Shown here one piece after another: positions 1 through 8,199 of a stretch of DNA of 64,000 nt. Below the pieces are notes generated by a model. That model did not search any database. It worked only from the letters and a program-made list of their open reading frames with translations, and was not told the origin of the DNA. Positions within the stretch are counted from its first letter, which is position 1. Every line of letters begins with the position of its first letter. Origin of the DNA: an uncultured Eubacteriales bacterium (GTDB lineage: Bacteria; Bacillota; Clostridia; TANB77; CAG-508). The stretch spans positions 82,179 to 146,178 of the forward strand of contig CASEOS010000004.1 of assembly GCA_949289635.1 (NCBI GenBank), read 5' to 3'. Both the position numbers and the translations under genes were made by a program.

Positions 1-1
1 T

Positions 2-103
2 AAAAAAGAGAAATTATTAAAAGATTATGCATTAAAAAATATAAATTTTTTGAATTTTAAAGTTTTATCTAAAAAATATATAGAAAAAAGTATACAAAAA
101 TAA
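2..103 (+). CDS. 3' end of an upstream gene (partial)
   Basis: An open frame enters from the left edge and runs 33 codons to a TAA at 101-103. The residues are lysine- and leucine-rich, giving a basic tail. In DNA this A+T-rich a stop-free stretch of this length suggests coding sequence, but it is too short to identify. Upstream of spo0A many spore formers carry spoIVB, so that is a guess from gene order only. It could also be chance. Confidence 0.3.
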   Translation, partial: KKEKLLKDYALKNINFLNFKVLSKKYIEKSIQK

Positions 104-214
104 AGCTTTTATAAAATAAATGGAAAAAATTACCAAATTTTCTTGCAAATTTTCATCTGTGAGCATATAATTGAAATTGTAAAATATTTACAATTTATTT
201 TTGGAGGAAAAATT

Positions 215-1039
215 ATGAAAGAAAAGATTACAGTGTTAATAGCAGATGACAATCAAGAATTTAGTCAAACATTAGCATCCTATATAGATGCACAAGAAGA
301 TATGGAGGTTATTGCGAAAGCAAAAGATGGAACAGAAGTTATAGATATGATTGCAAATACAGTACCAGATGTTATATTGTTAGATGTCATTATGCCACAT
401 TTAGATGGTTTGGGTGTTTTAGAAAATATTAATAAAATTAAAATAGCAAAAAAACCAATTTGCATAATGTTATCAGCAGTTGGACAAGATAAAATAACGC
501 AAAGAGCAATAGAATTAGGAGCACAATATTATGTAGTAAAGCCTTTTGATATTGAAGTATTAATACAAAGAATCAGGGAATTTAAGTTTTATAAACCGAC
601 AACATCCAATACAAATAATAATTTTATAGCAAAAGATATGAAACCACAATATATAGAAATATCTTCAGATAATACAAAATCAGAAGAAAATTTAGAAGCA
701 TTAGTAACCAATATTATTCATGAAGTAGGTGTGCCTGCACATATAAAAGGATATCAATATTTAAGAGAAGCTATCATGATGGTGGTAAATGATATAGATG
801 TGATTAATCAAATTACCAAAAGTCTATATCCACAAATTGCACGTAAATTTAATACAACGCCAAGTCGTGTAGAAAGAGCCATCCGACATGCAATAGAAGT
901 AGCATGGGGAAGAGGGCAACAAGAAGTGGTTGAAAACATTTTTGGGTATACCATTTCAGCTGCAAAAGGAAAGCCAACAAATAGTGAATTTATAGCAATG
1001 ATAGCTGATAAATTACGACTTGAACTAAAATCTGCTTAA
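215..1039 (+). CDS. spo0A: Sporulation master response regulator Spo0A
   Basis: Spo0A is the phosphorylation-activated transcription factor that commits cells to sporulation. The N-terminal receiver domain (about residues 1-125) shows the acidic pair D11/D12, phospho-acceptor D57 in LLDVIMP and the conserved lysine in VVKPFD. The C-terminal Spo0A DNA-binding domain (about 160-274) includes [11 protein letters not shown] and the recognition-helix stretch [14 protein letters not shown]. The start is the ATG at 215, preceded by GGAGG at 203-207. An in-frame ATG at 143 would add 24 hydrophobic residues and has no SD. The 274-residue length is normal. A terminator follows, so it appears monocistronic. 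No phosphorelay partner is next to it; a YaaT homologue lies at 58 kb. Confidence 0.96.
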   Translation: MKEKITVLIADDNQEFSQTLASYIDAQEDMEVIAKAKDGTEVIDMIANTVPDVILLDVIMPHLDGLGVLENINKIKIAKKPICIMLSAVGQDKITQRAIELGAQYYVVKPFDIEVLIQRIREFKFYKPTTSNTNNNFIAKDMKPQYIEISSDNTKSEENLEALVTNIIHEVGVPAHIKGYQYLREAIMMVVNDIDVINQITKSLYPQIARKFNTTPSRVERAIRHAIEVAWGRGQQEVVENIFGYTISAAKGKPTNSEFIAMIADKLRLELKSA

Positions 1040-1100
1040 CATATATAAAAATAGTAAGAAACTATTTACATGTATTAATAATAGGATAATAAAATTGTCA

Positions 1101-1144
1101 TCCATTTATTAGATTTAAATTTAATAAATAGATGGCTTTTTTAT
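1101..1144 (+). terminator. Intrinsic terminator after spo0A
   Basis: The arm CCATTTATTA (1102-1111) pairs with TAATAAATAGATGG (1122-1135), followed by a T-rich run. Confidence 0.75.
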
Positions 1145-1218
1145 TGTATAGGAAAAATCTTATTAAATTTCCTATCAACAATTTGTGATGATATTCATAA
1201 TATGTATAGGGGATTTAT

Positions 1219-1752
1219 ATGAATCATTGCTATTGTGAGCAAGCAGACATTTGTAAGTGTATAGCTATTGGAGTAGGCATTATTTTTTTTATATTGTTTA
1301 TTGCTGTCATAATTATTCTTAATACCAATGATGAAGAAAAAGATATATTAACAACCATTGCAGTACAAGGAGATAATACGCAATTAGGAACAACAACAAT
1401 TAGATTTAGTCAAAATGATATAGTTGTTGGAAATGCATTGACACATGAAGAAGGAACTGACACCATTTTAATTAACGAAACAGGAATTTATCAGATTTCT
1501 TACCAATTATTTGGAATAAAAGAAGGTGCAGGATCTTTTAACTTTAATGCAGTTTTATCTGTAAATGATACACCAGTTGAAAGCACTTTTAATGATGGAC
1601 CAGTATTAGAAGATTTAGTAAATAATCGTATAACATTAACGAGTACAGTTATTTTAAAATTAAATGCAGGCGATAGATTAAAATTAGTTGGTGTATCTAT
1701 TGAAGATATCACATATGAAAAAGCAAGAATAGATATTGAGAAGATTGACTAA
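1219..1752 (+). CDS. Membrane-anchored C1q/BclA-like domain protein
   Basis: This 177-residue protein has a cysteine-rich N-terminus (CYCEQADICKC, about residues 4-14). One strongly hydrophobic segment follows (about 16-35). The rest is an acidic beta-rich domain (about 45-177) whose pattern, with GIYQISYQLFG near the middle and NRITLTSTVILKLNAGDRLKL later, resembles the TNF/C1q-like fold at the C-terminus of exosporium glycoproteins such as BclA. No collagen-like Gly-X-Y repeats are present. It is probably a surface or spore-surface protein, but that role is inferred. It lies between two terminators, so it is a single-gene unit. The SD is weak (AGGGGA, 1208-1213). Confidence 0.6.
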   Translation: MNHCYCEQADICKCIAIGVGIIFFILFIAVIIILNTNDEEKDILTTIAVQGDNTQLGTTTIRFSQNDIVVGNALTHEEGTDTILINETGIYQISYQLFGIKEGAGSFNFNAVLSVNDTPVESTFNDGPVLEDLVNNRITLTSTVILKLNAGDRLKLVGVSIEDITYEKARIDIEKID

Positions 1753-1780
1753 GATGGAAGAACAACTTTCTCTTGAGAAA

Positions 1781-1814
1781 CAGGTGCGTCATAAGTACGA
1801 TGTGCCTGTTTTTC
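1781..1814 (+). terminator. Intrinsic terminator
   Basis: CAGGTGCGTC (1781-1790) pairs, using G-U pairs, with GATGTGCCTG, then a short T-run. Confidence 0.7.
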
Positions 1815-1879
1815 CATGTATAAAATGAAAAATGATGGAAATACTGAAAATAAATACATAAGAAATTAAGGAGGGACAG

Positions 1880-2215
1880 ATGGAAGATATCGATTTAAAA
1901 AATATGGTCATTTTAAAAGATTTACCATCAAATATAGTGAAAGAAGCCTATGTAGTTTTTAAATCTAACAAAATGATAAAAAAATTTCAAAAGATAAATA
2001 AAAATATGGAACAAAAGCAAGTCAATAGGGATAATGAAGATAGTCAATATGCAATAAAAGAAGCAGAAATGTTGGTATCAGAATATATAGAAAAAGTAGA
2101 AAAATCAGAAAAAGAAGTGATTTTAAATTCAAGAATTAATAAAAGAGTAAAAAAATATGCATATATAGCAAGTATGATTATGATTCTACAATTTATATTA
2201 TTAATCATTAAATAG
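1880..2215 (+). CDS. Small tail-anchored protein of unknown function
   Basis: The 111-residue product is not recognised. It is a highly charged helical protein (K/E-rich, about residues 30-88) ending in one hydrophobic segment (about 93-110, YIASMIMILQFILLII), so it looks like a C-terminally tail-anchored membrane protein. A good SD (AAGGAGGGA) precedes the ATG. It is followed closely by the spoIVFA/spoIVFB-like pair, separated by a terminator-like hairpin, so it may be co-transcribed with variable readthrough. Confidence 0.55.
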   Translation: MEDIDLKNMVILKDLPSNIVKEAYVVFKSNKMIKKFQKINKNMEQKQVNRDNEDSQYAIKEAEMLVSEYIEKVEKSEKEVILNSRINKRVKKYAYIASMIMILQFILLIIK

Positions 2216-2221
2216 GCATAA

Positions 2222-2275
2222 AACACCTTTTCCAAACATATAGTTAAACAAGAAACGAAGGAAGAGGTGTTTTTT
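2222..2275 (+). promoter_or_regulatory. Terminator-like hairpin overlapping the SD of the M23 gene
   Basis: AACACCTTTTCC (2222-2233) pairs with GGAAGAGGTGTT (2260-2271), leaving a 26-nt loop, and is followed by a T-run. The 3' arm contains the SD (GGAAGAGG) of the gene starting at 2278. It can act as terminator or attenuator of the preceding gene and can also mask the ribosome site. The same arrangement recurs at 23764 and 47511. Confidence 0.6.
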
Positions 2276-2277
2276 AT

Positions 2278-3180
2278 ATGGAAAGAACAATGACTGTGGA
2301 AGAGAGAATTAGACGAGCAGAAGAAATTTATGAACGCAGAAAAAGAAATGAAGGACTAACTGTTGTCCATGAGGAAAAGAATAAAAAAGAAAAAAATGAG
2401 AAAAAGGATATAAAACTATTAAAAAAAATGCTTATCCAATTGCTTGTTTGTATATGTATTTATCTAGTAATTTATACAATACAAAATAAGCAATATATTT
2501 TTTCGGAAGATTTTATCAATAAAATAAATGAAATCATTTCATATGATATTGATTTTAAAAAATTATATGAAGATACTAAAAATTATGTGATGGGAATGCT
2601 TAATAAAGAAAACAAAATTCAGGATTCGAACGAAGGCCAAAGTGAAGAAAGTAATGAAACCAATGTAACAGAAAATACAGAAATCAATAATGGTATCGGA
2701 GGAGCAGTAGAAAAAAGTACAGAAGAAACCCAACAGATAGAAGAAACGCAAAATTTATCTCAAGAAGAGCAGGATATTCTTAATGTAAAAAATACAACAA
2801 GCTTTATAAAACCAGTAGAGGGTACGATTAGTTCTATATATGGATATAGAGAAACTGCGACAGGAAATGTACCTAAAAATCACACAGGAACAGATATAGC
2901 AGCTATCACAGGAACTAAAATAAAATCAGCGACTGATGGACAGGTGGTCCTAGTTTCAGAAGAAGGTGACTATGGAAAACATATTAAAGTACAAATTGGG
3001 GAAGTTAGTATTATTTATGCACATTGTAATAGCTTATATGTAAAAGAAGGAGATATGGTTACACAGGGACAAGAAATTGCAGAGGTAGGCTCTACTGGAA
3101 ATTCAACAGGCCCCCATTTACATTTTGAAATTCGAATATCAGAAAGAACGGTTGATCCACAAAAGATACTAGAATTATAA
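2278..3180 (+). CDS. Membrane-anchored M23 (LytM) peptidase, SpoIVFA-like
   Basis: The 300-residue protein has a charged cytoplasmic N-terminus (1-48), one transmembrane segment (about 50-68), an acidic low-complexity linker (about 110-165) and a LytM/M23 domain (about 175-300). The zinc-site signature is complete: H202 and D206 in HTGTD, a conserved YAH, and H280/H282 in HLHFEIR. The next gene, 10 bp downstream, encodes an M50 membrane protease. That pairing is characteristic of spoIVFA-spoIVFB, in which SpoIVFA holds the intramembrane protease SpoIVFB in an inhibited complex in the forespore outer membrane. Unlike classical SpoIVFA, the metal ligands are intact, so a real endopeptidase activity is possible. 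Confidence 0.75.
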   Translation: MERTMTVEERIRRAEEIYERRKRNEGLTVVHEEKNKKEKNEKKDIKLLKKMLIQLLVCICIYLVIYTIQNKQYIFSEDFINKINEIISYDIDFKKLYEDTKNYVMGMLNKENKIQDSNEGQSEESNETNVTENTEINNGIGGAVEKSTEETQQIEETQNLSQEEQDILNVKNTTSFIKPVEGTISSIYGYRETATGNVPKNHTGTDIAAITGTKIKSATDGQVVLVSEEGDYGKHIKVQIGEVSIIYAHCNSLYVKEGDMVTQGQEIAEVGSTGNSTGPHLHFEIRISERTVDPQKILEL

Positions 3181-3190
3181 AGGAGAAAAG

Positions 3191-3898
3191 ATGAGATTTA
3201 GAATTGATTTAAAAATATTTATACTTGTTATATTATTCTTTATAACCAATCAAATAAAGATTTATGCTATGATAATGTTATTTGCCATTATACATGAATT
3301 TGGGCATTTACTTGCAGGAATTTTATTAGGAATGAAACCAGCCAAAATGGAAATAAGACCATTTGGCGTATCTATTGATTTTGATGTAAAAGGAAAAGAT
3401 TATAATATTAGGATAGGAAAGGGGAATTTTATAGAACTAAAAAAAATATTTGTAGCACTAGCAGGACCAATGACAAATGTTATTATTATTTTAATAATAT
3501 CAAATGTTTTTAGTTTTGAATATAATGACAAAATGATAATGATATTTTCCAATATGGCATTAATTCTTTTTAATATATTACCCATATATCCATTAGATGG
3601 AGGAAGAATTTTAAAAGGAATGATTTATATGTTTAATGGAAAATATACTGCTGAAAAATACATATATAAAATATCTTATATAACTTTGCTAATCATAACA
3701 ATTATTAGTAGTATAGCAATATTATATTTAAAAAATATTGCTATATTTTTAGCAATCATTTTCTTATGGGGATTACAGATAAAAGAATATAGGATATATA
3801 GAAATCGAAAAATATTGTATGAAACAATACAAGAACAAATGGATAAATATGATTATAAAAATATAAATATTCCTATTGAAAATAAAATCAATTCATAG
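3191..3898 (+). CDS. spoIVFB: Site-2 intramembrane metalloprotease, SpoIVFB-like
   Basis: This 235-residue polytopic protein belongs to peptidase family M50. The first catalytic motif HEFGH (H35, E36, H39) lies inside a membrane segment, and the second motif is NILPIYPLDGGRIL in a later segment. In sporulating Firmicutes SpoIVFB cleaves pro-sigma-K in the mother cell. The length is close to family size, though the CBS domain of some homologues is absent. It begins 10 bp after the M23 gene with SD AGGAGA, so the two are co-translated. The pro-sigma-K substrate gene is not in this window. Confidence 0.85.
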   Translation: MRFRIDLKIFILVILFFITNQIKIYAMIMLFAIIHEFGHLLAGILLGMKPAKMEIRPFGVSIDFDVKGKDYNIRIGKGNFIELKKIFVALAGPMTNVIIILIISNVFSFEYNDKMIMIFSNMALILFNILPIYPLDGGRILKGMIYMFNGKYTAEKYIYKISYITLLIITIISSIAILYLKNIAIFLAIIFLWGLQIKEYRIYRNRKILYETIQEQMDKYDYKNINIPIENKINS

Positions 3899-3932
3899 TA
3901 AACTATACTAAAGAAGGTTGGAGGTAATGCAA

Positions 3933-5366
3933 ATGATAAAAAAGGATAAAGGGATTACAATGATTTCATTATCAATAGCAGTTATCATCATATTAACCAT
4001 AACAGGAATGATTCTTTATTCTGCAAAAGATAATATTTATATAAAAAATTTAACTAATATGCAGAACGATATAGCAAACTTAAGAGATAAAACATCTTTA
4101 TATTACTCAGAATATGGGGATATACCTGCTAAAACAGAATATCCAAATGTTGAAAATTTACAAACAGCAGGTGTTATAGGAGCAAATGATACAGGAAAAT
4201 TTTATATTATTGAACTGGAAAAATTAGATGGTCTAACATTAAATTATGGTGAAGATTATGAGAAATATAAAGCAAATGGGTATACATATTCATCAGATTT
4301 GACAGATATTTATATCATTAATGAAAATAGTCATAATATCTTTTTTGTAGAAGGGATTCGAGTTAAAGAAAATGATGAGACAAAGATGTATTATACAGAT
4401 TATACTGAAGGAGATAAAGAGGCTGTTATATTAAAAGAATTACAAGATTGGCATGAAGAAACAAATGAAAATGGAGAAACGATTATCACTAATGGAGTAG
4501 CACAATTTAAAATAGGAGACTATGTAGATTATAATCCTCATAAAGGTGCAGATAAAACAACTTATACATCATCAAAAAATAAAACAGGATATACAGAAGA
4601 TCAAGTATTTAATTTAGAAAGTTATCAATATGGTTGGAGAGTTTTAGGTGTTGATGAGGAAACCAATGAAATTTTATTGGTAGCAGAAGATTTTATTGGA
4701 CCAGATAGTGGTGGACAAGAAGAAAATGGAAGAACCTATTATTATCTTATTGGACAAACAGGATATGCTAACGGAATAGAAGAGTTAAATATGATTAGTC
4801 AATTATATGGACAAGGAAAAGGTGCTAGCAGAGCGAGAAGTATTACTGTAGAAGATGTAAATAAAATTGTAGGATATAAACAAACAGATATAGAAAATTG
4901 GGAAAAAGGAGAAACACAGGCATATGGAAATCAAATAACTTATTCAAGTGTAGGTTTTACATATTTTGATGAGCAAAGTAAAACTTGGAAGACATTGGAA
5001 AGTGGAGAAAGAATAACATTAGTGAATAATTATTATTCTTATAGTAATAATGATTCTTTATTATTTGCTAATAGTGTAAATAGTGCCATAGAAGATACTT
5101 ATAAAAGAAGTCAAACAGGTTGTCAATATTGGCTAGCTTCACCATATTTGGCTACTTATGATGAAGATTTGATTCATTGGGGATTTCATTCAGTACAAGA
5201 GGGAATGATAAATACTGACCAGGCAAATGATAGTTCAATGCTTGTAGGAACTAATAGTGATGGTAGAAATCGATACAGAGGTATTCGTCCGGTGATTTCA
5301 TTAGATGCAGATATAGTTATTTTACAACAACAAGGAACATCAGATAATCCACATCAAATACAATAA
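3933..5366 (+). CDS. Pseudopilin-like secreted protein with large C-terminal domain
   Basis: The start is the ATG at 3933, 8 nt after GGAGG; upstream TTG (3918) and ATG (3927) codons are too close to that SD. The N-terminus MIKKDKG-ITMISLSIAV has a class III (prepilin peptidase) signal followed by a hydrophobic helix (about 8-31), but lacks the glutamate usual at +5. The remaining 440 residues are extracytoplasmic. They end in a domain with QYGWRVLGVDE, TGCQYWLASPY and YRGIRPVISLDADI, seen in many surface proteins of gut clostridia (DUF6273-like, from memory). No other pilus gene is adjacent. The role is probably surface exposure, not pilus assembly. Confidence 0.65.
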   Translation: MIKKDKGITMISLSIAVIIILTITGMILYSAKDNIYIKNLTNMQNDIANLRDKTSLYYSEYGDIPAKTEYPNVENLQTAGVIGANDTGKFYIIELEKLDGLTLNYGEDYEKYKANGYTYSSDLTDIYIINENSHNIFFVEGIRVKENDETKMYYTDYTEGDKEAVILKELQDWHEETNENGETIITNGVAQFKIGDYVDYNPHKGADKTTYTSSKNKTGYTEDQVFNLESYQYGWRVLGVDEETNEILLVAEDFIGPDSGGQEENGRTYYYLIGQTGYANGIEELNMISQLYGQGKGASRARSITVEDVNKIVGYKQTDIENWEKGETQAYGNQITYSSVGFTYFDEQSKTWKTLESGERITLVNNYYSYSNNDSLLFANSVNSAIEDTYKRSQTGCQYWLASPYLATYDEDLIHWGFHSVQEGMINTDQANDSSMLVGTNSDGRNRYRGIRPVISLDADIVILQQQGTSDNPHQIQ

Positions 5367-5398
5367 AAAATGAATATAGATTTATTACAGAAAGACGA

Positions 5399-5449
5399 TA
5401 AACAAATATTATTAAACAATAAAATTTAGTAATATTTGTTTATTTTTTT
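5399..5449 (+). terminator. Intrinsic terminator
   Basis: The 16-nt arms at 5399-5414 and 5427-5442 pair with one mismatch and are followed by seven T. Confidence 0.85.
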
Positions 5450-5565
5450 CAAACACATATTATTTTTTATCTGCTTGTTTCCGTAGGAAATGTAAGATAC
5501 AATTTTTTATGTAACAAAAATGTAACATTTTAGCAATATTTTTGTAATTTTAGCACGAAATATCA

Positions 5566-5594
5566 TTGACAATTAATGGATTTCGTTATATGAT
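5566..5594 (+). promoter_or_regulatory. Sigma-A promoter of the min-rodA operon
   Basis: TTGACA (5566-5571), a 17-bp spacer and TATGAT (5589-5594) form a near-consensus promoter 46 bp upstream of minD. Confidence 0.85.
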
Positions 5595-5640
5595 ATACAC
5601 ATCAAAAAATATGTGTTTTTAAATCCTAAGGAGGAAAATT

Positions 5641-6435
5641 ATGGGAGAAGTAATTGTTATCACATCAGGTAAAGGTGGAGTAGGAAAAACAACAACAACA
5701 GCAAATTTAGGTTCTAGTTTAGCATTAGAAGGGAAAAAAGTTGTATTAATTGATACAGATATAGGATTACGTAATTTAGATGTTGTTATGGGATTAGAAA
5801 ATAGAATAGTATATGATATTGTTGACGTTGTAGAAGAAAAATGTAAATTAAGACAAGCATTAATAAAAGATAAACGTTTTAAAGAATTATACCTATTACC
5901 AGCAGCCCAAACAAGAGATAAAAGCGCAGTAAATGAAGAACAAATGAGAAATTTAGTAGGCAAATTAAAAGAAGAATTTGACTATATATTAATAGATTGT
6001 CCTGCTGGAATAGAGCAAGGATTCAAAAATGCAATTGCTGGAGCAGACAGAGCAATTGTTGTTACAACAGCAGAGATATCTGCTATAAGGGATGCAGATA
6101 GAATTATAGGACTTTTAGAATCATCTGATATAAAAAATCCAGAATTGGTTATTAATAGAATAAGACCTAATATGGTAAGAAAAGGTGAAATGATGGATGT
6201 TGATGATATCGTTGATTTATTATCTATTGACTTAATTGGTGTTGTACCAGATGATGAATATATCATTACACAAACCAATAAGGGAGAGCCTGTTATTCAA
6301 AATAGAAGAGCACCATCAGGAAAAGCCTATATTGAAATTGCAAAAAGAGTATTAGGAGAAAAAATAGAGGTAACTATACCAGGTAGAGAAAAAGGATTTT
6401 TTGCAAAATTGAAAAGATTATTTAATAAATCATAA
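5641..6435 (+). CDS. minD: Septum-site ATPase MinD
   Basis: MinD is the membrane-binding ATPase that positions the septum. The deviant Walker A motif KGGVGKTT (residues 11-18) is followed by LIDTDIGLRNLD and by Walker B-like YILIDCPAG. The C-terminus GFFAKLKRLFNKS is the amphipathic membrane-targeting helix. The length of 264 residues is normal. It has its own promoter and strong SD (AAGGAGG), and leads minE and rodA. The usual partner minC is not upstream; the neighbour there is the pseudopilin-like gene behind a terminator. Confidence 0.96.
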   Translation: MGEVIVITSGKGGVGKTTTTANLGSSLALEGKKVVLIDTDIGLRNLDVVMGLENRIVYDIVDVVEEKCKLRQALIKDKRFKELYLLPAAQTRDKSAVNEEQMRNLVGKLKEEFDYILIDCPAGIEQGFKNAIAGADRAIVVTTAEISAIRDADRIIGLLESSDIKNPELVINRIRPNMVRKGEMMDVDDIVDLLSIDLIGVVPDDEYIITQTNKGEPVIQNRRAPSGKAYIEIAKRVLGEKIEVTIPGREKGFFAKLKRLFNKS

Positions 6436-6463
6436 TAAATACAGGTTGGAGGGAAATTTAAGA

Positions 6464-7057
6464 ATGTTTGAAAACATAATGAAATTCTTTAATAAATTAA
6501 GAAAAAAAGAAGAAAAAGTAGCACCAAATTCAAAAGAAGCTGCTAAAGAAAGATTACATTTAGTTCTTATGCAAGATAGAGCAAATGTGTCAGCAGATTT
6601 CTTAGAATTAATGAAACAAGAAATTATAGAAGTTATCAAAAAATATATAGATATAGATGAAGGGGCAATAGATGTCAGATTAACCAATAAAGAAAATGAA
6701 GATGGTACAAATGGAGCTCCAGCTTTATATGCGAATATTCCAATATTAAATATAAAAAATGAAGCAAGAAAAATGGAGAAAAAACAGGAAGATGTAAAAG
6801 AAACTAAGCAAGAAGAAAACAAAAAGACAGAAAATAAAAAAGAGGCAAAACAAGAGGAGAAGGGCAAAGAAACAGAAACAAAAAATCAAGAAGACAAAAT
6901 AGAGAAAAAAGATGAAATGCATAAAGAAATAGAAAATGAAGAAAAAAGTGAAGATAAAGAGGAAGACAAAAAAGAAGAAAATATAGACTCAGAAAATAAA
7001 CAAGATATTGCAGAAGAAAAAGAAACAAAAGAAGAATTAAATCAAAATAAAAAATAG
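6464..7057 (+). CDS. minE: MinE with a long charged C-terminal tail
   Basis: The start is ATG 6464, after GGAGGG at 6447-6452. Residues 1-95 form a complete MinE: N-terminal amphipathic segment MFENIMKFFNKLRKK, MinD-contact region AKERLHLVLMQDRA and topological-specificity domain ending ALYANIPILNIK. MinE stimulates MinD ATPase to drive pole-to-pole oscillation. The protein then continues about 100 residues as an almost pure K/E/D/N/Q stretch, so it is 197 residues against the usual 85-95. The tail is probably disordered. The gene lies 28 bp after minD and 15 bp before rodA. Confidence 0.92.
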   Translation: MFENIMKFFNKLRKKEEKVAPNSKEAAKERLHLVLMQDRANVSADFLELMKQEIIEVIKKYIDIDEGAIDVRLTNKENEDGTNGAPALYANIPILNIKNEARKMEKKQEDVKETKQEENKKTENKKEAKQEEKGKETETKNQEDKIEKKDEMHKEIENEEKSEDKEEDKKEENIDSENKQDIAEEKETKEELNQNKK

Positions 7058-7072
7058 AAAAAGAGTGATTTA

Positions 7073-8179
7073 ATGAGAAAAAGAGAATTAAAAAATATGG
7101 AGTGGGGAATCTTAATTACTGCAATTATTCTGTGTGTTATAGGAATAGTTGCATTATTTTCTGCCACGCAAGAAACTGAATATGATGAATTTACAAAACA
7201 GATAATATGGCTTGTAGTAAGTTTAATAGCAATGGGCATTGTGATGTTTATTGATTATAACCTGTTATTAAAAGCATCACCAGTATTATATGGCATATTT
7301 ATTGTATTATTAATAGGGGTATTATTTACATCTCCCATTAATGGAGCAACAAGTTGGTTCAATATAGGAGCTTTTTCATTTCAACCAGGAGAATTTGCAA
7401 AAATATTTGTTATATTGTTTTTGACTTATACAATTATCAAAATTCAACGAAAAGGACAAGATGAAATCAATAGAATAACAAGATTACCAATTGCATTAGC
7501 AGTTGTAGGCGTGCCGATTTTATTAATTGTCATGCAACCTGACTATGGAACAGCATTAGCATATATTGTTGCCATGGCATTAATGTTATTTTCAGCAGGT
7601 TTAGATAAAAAATATATCATTGGAACCATTTTATTAATTGTTATTGCAGTTCCTTTATTATATAATTTTGTATTGCCAGAACATGCTAAAAACAGAATTG
7701 ACGTATTTTTAAATCCAGAATCAGATCCTAGAGGAGCGGGATATAATATTATTCAATCTAAAATTGCCATAGGTTCTGGAGGATTAACAGGAATGGGAAT
7801 CTTAAAAGGAAATCAAACACAATTAGGATTTTTATATCCAAAAACGACAGACTTTATTTATTCTGTTATTGGAGAAGAAATGGGCTTTATTGTAGCAGGT
7901 GGTATTATTTTACTATATGTATATTTAATAACCAAATGTATTTATATTGCAAAAACAGCAAAGGATAAAGCAGGTTCACTAATTGCTATTGGAATTACAG
8001 GAATATTTTTATTCCATGTACTAGAAAATATAGGAATGGTTATGGGATTATTACCAATAACAGGTGTACCGCTACCTTTTGTTAGTTATGGAGGAAGTTC
8101 TTTAATTACAAACTTTATATGTATAGGACTATTATTAAATATTAGTGGTAAAAGGCAAAAAACAATTTTTGTACAATAA
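7073..8179 (+). CDS. rodA: SEDS peptidoglycan glycosyltransferase RodA
   Basis: This 368-residue polytopic membrane protein is of the SEDS family (about ten membrane helices), which polymerises lipid II with a class B PBP during elongation. Family signatures visible include FQPGEFAKIFVILFL, QPDYGTAL, NPESDPRGAGYNIIQSKIAIGSGG, DFIYSVIGEEMGF and the C-terminal GVPLPFVSYGGSS. Position beside minDE and the lack of a division-cluster context favour RodA over FtsW; the ftsW copy is at 52.4 kb. SD is GAGTGATT-type and weak. Confidence 0.92.
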   Translation: MRKRELKNMEWGILITAIILCVIGIVALFSATQETEYDEFTKQIIWLVVSLIAMGIVMFIDYNLLLKASPVLYGIFIVLLIGVLFTSPINGATSWFNIGAFSFQPGEFAKIFVILFLTYTIIKIQRKGQDEINRITRLPIALAVVGVPILLIVMQPDYGTALAYIVAMALMLFSAGLDKKYIIGTILLIVIAVPLLYNFVLPEHAKNRIDVFLNPESDPRGAGYNIIQSKIAIGSGGLTGMGILKGNQTQLGFLYPKTTDFIYSVIGEEMGFIVAGGIILLYVYLITKCIYIAKTAKDKAGSLIAIGITGIFLFHVLENIGMVMGLLPITGVPLPFVSYGGSSLITNFICIGLLLNISGKRQKTIFVQ

Positions 8180-8199
8180 ATATTTTACAAGGAGAAATA

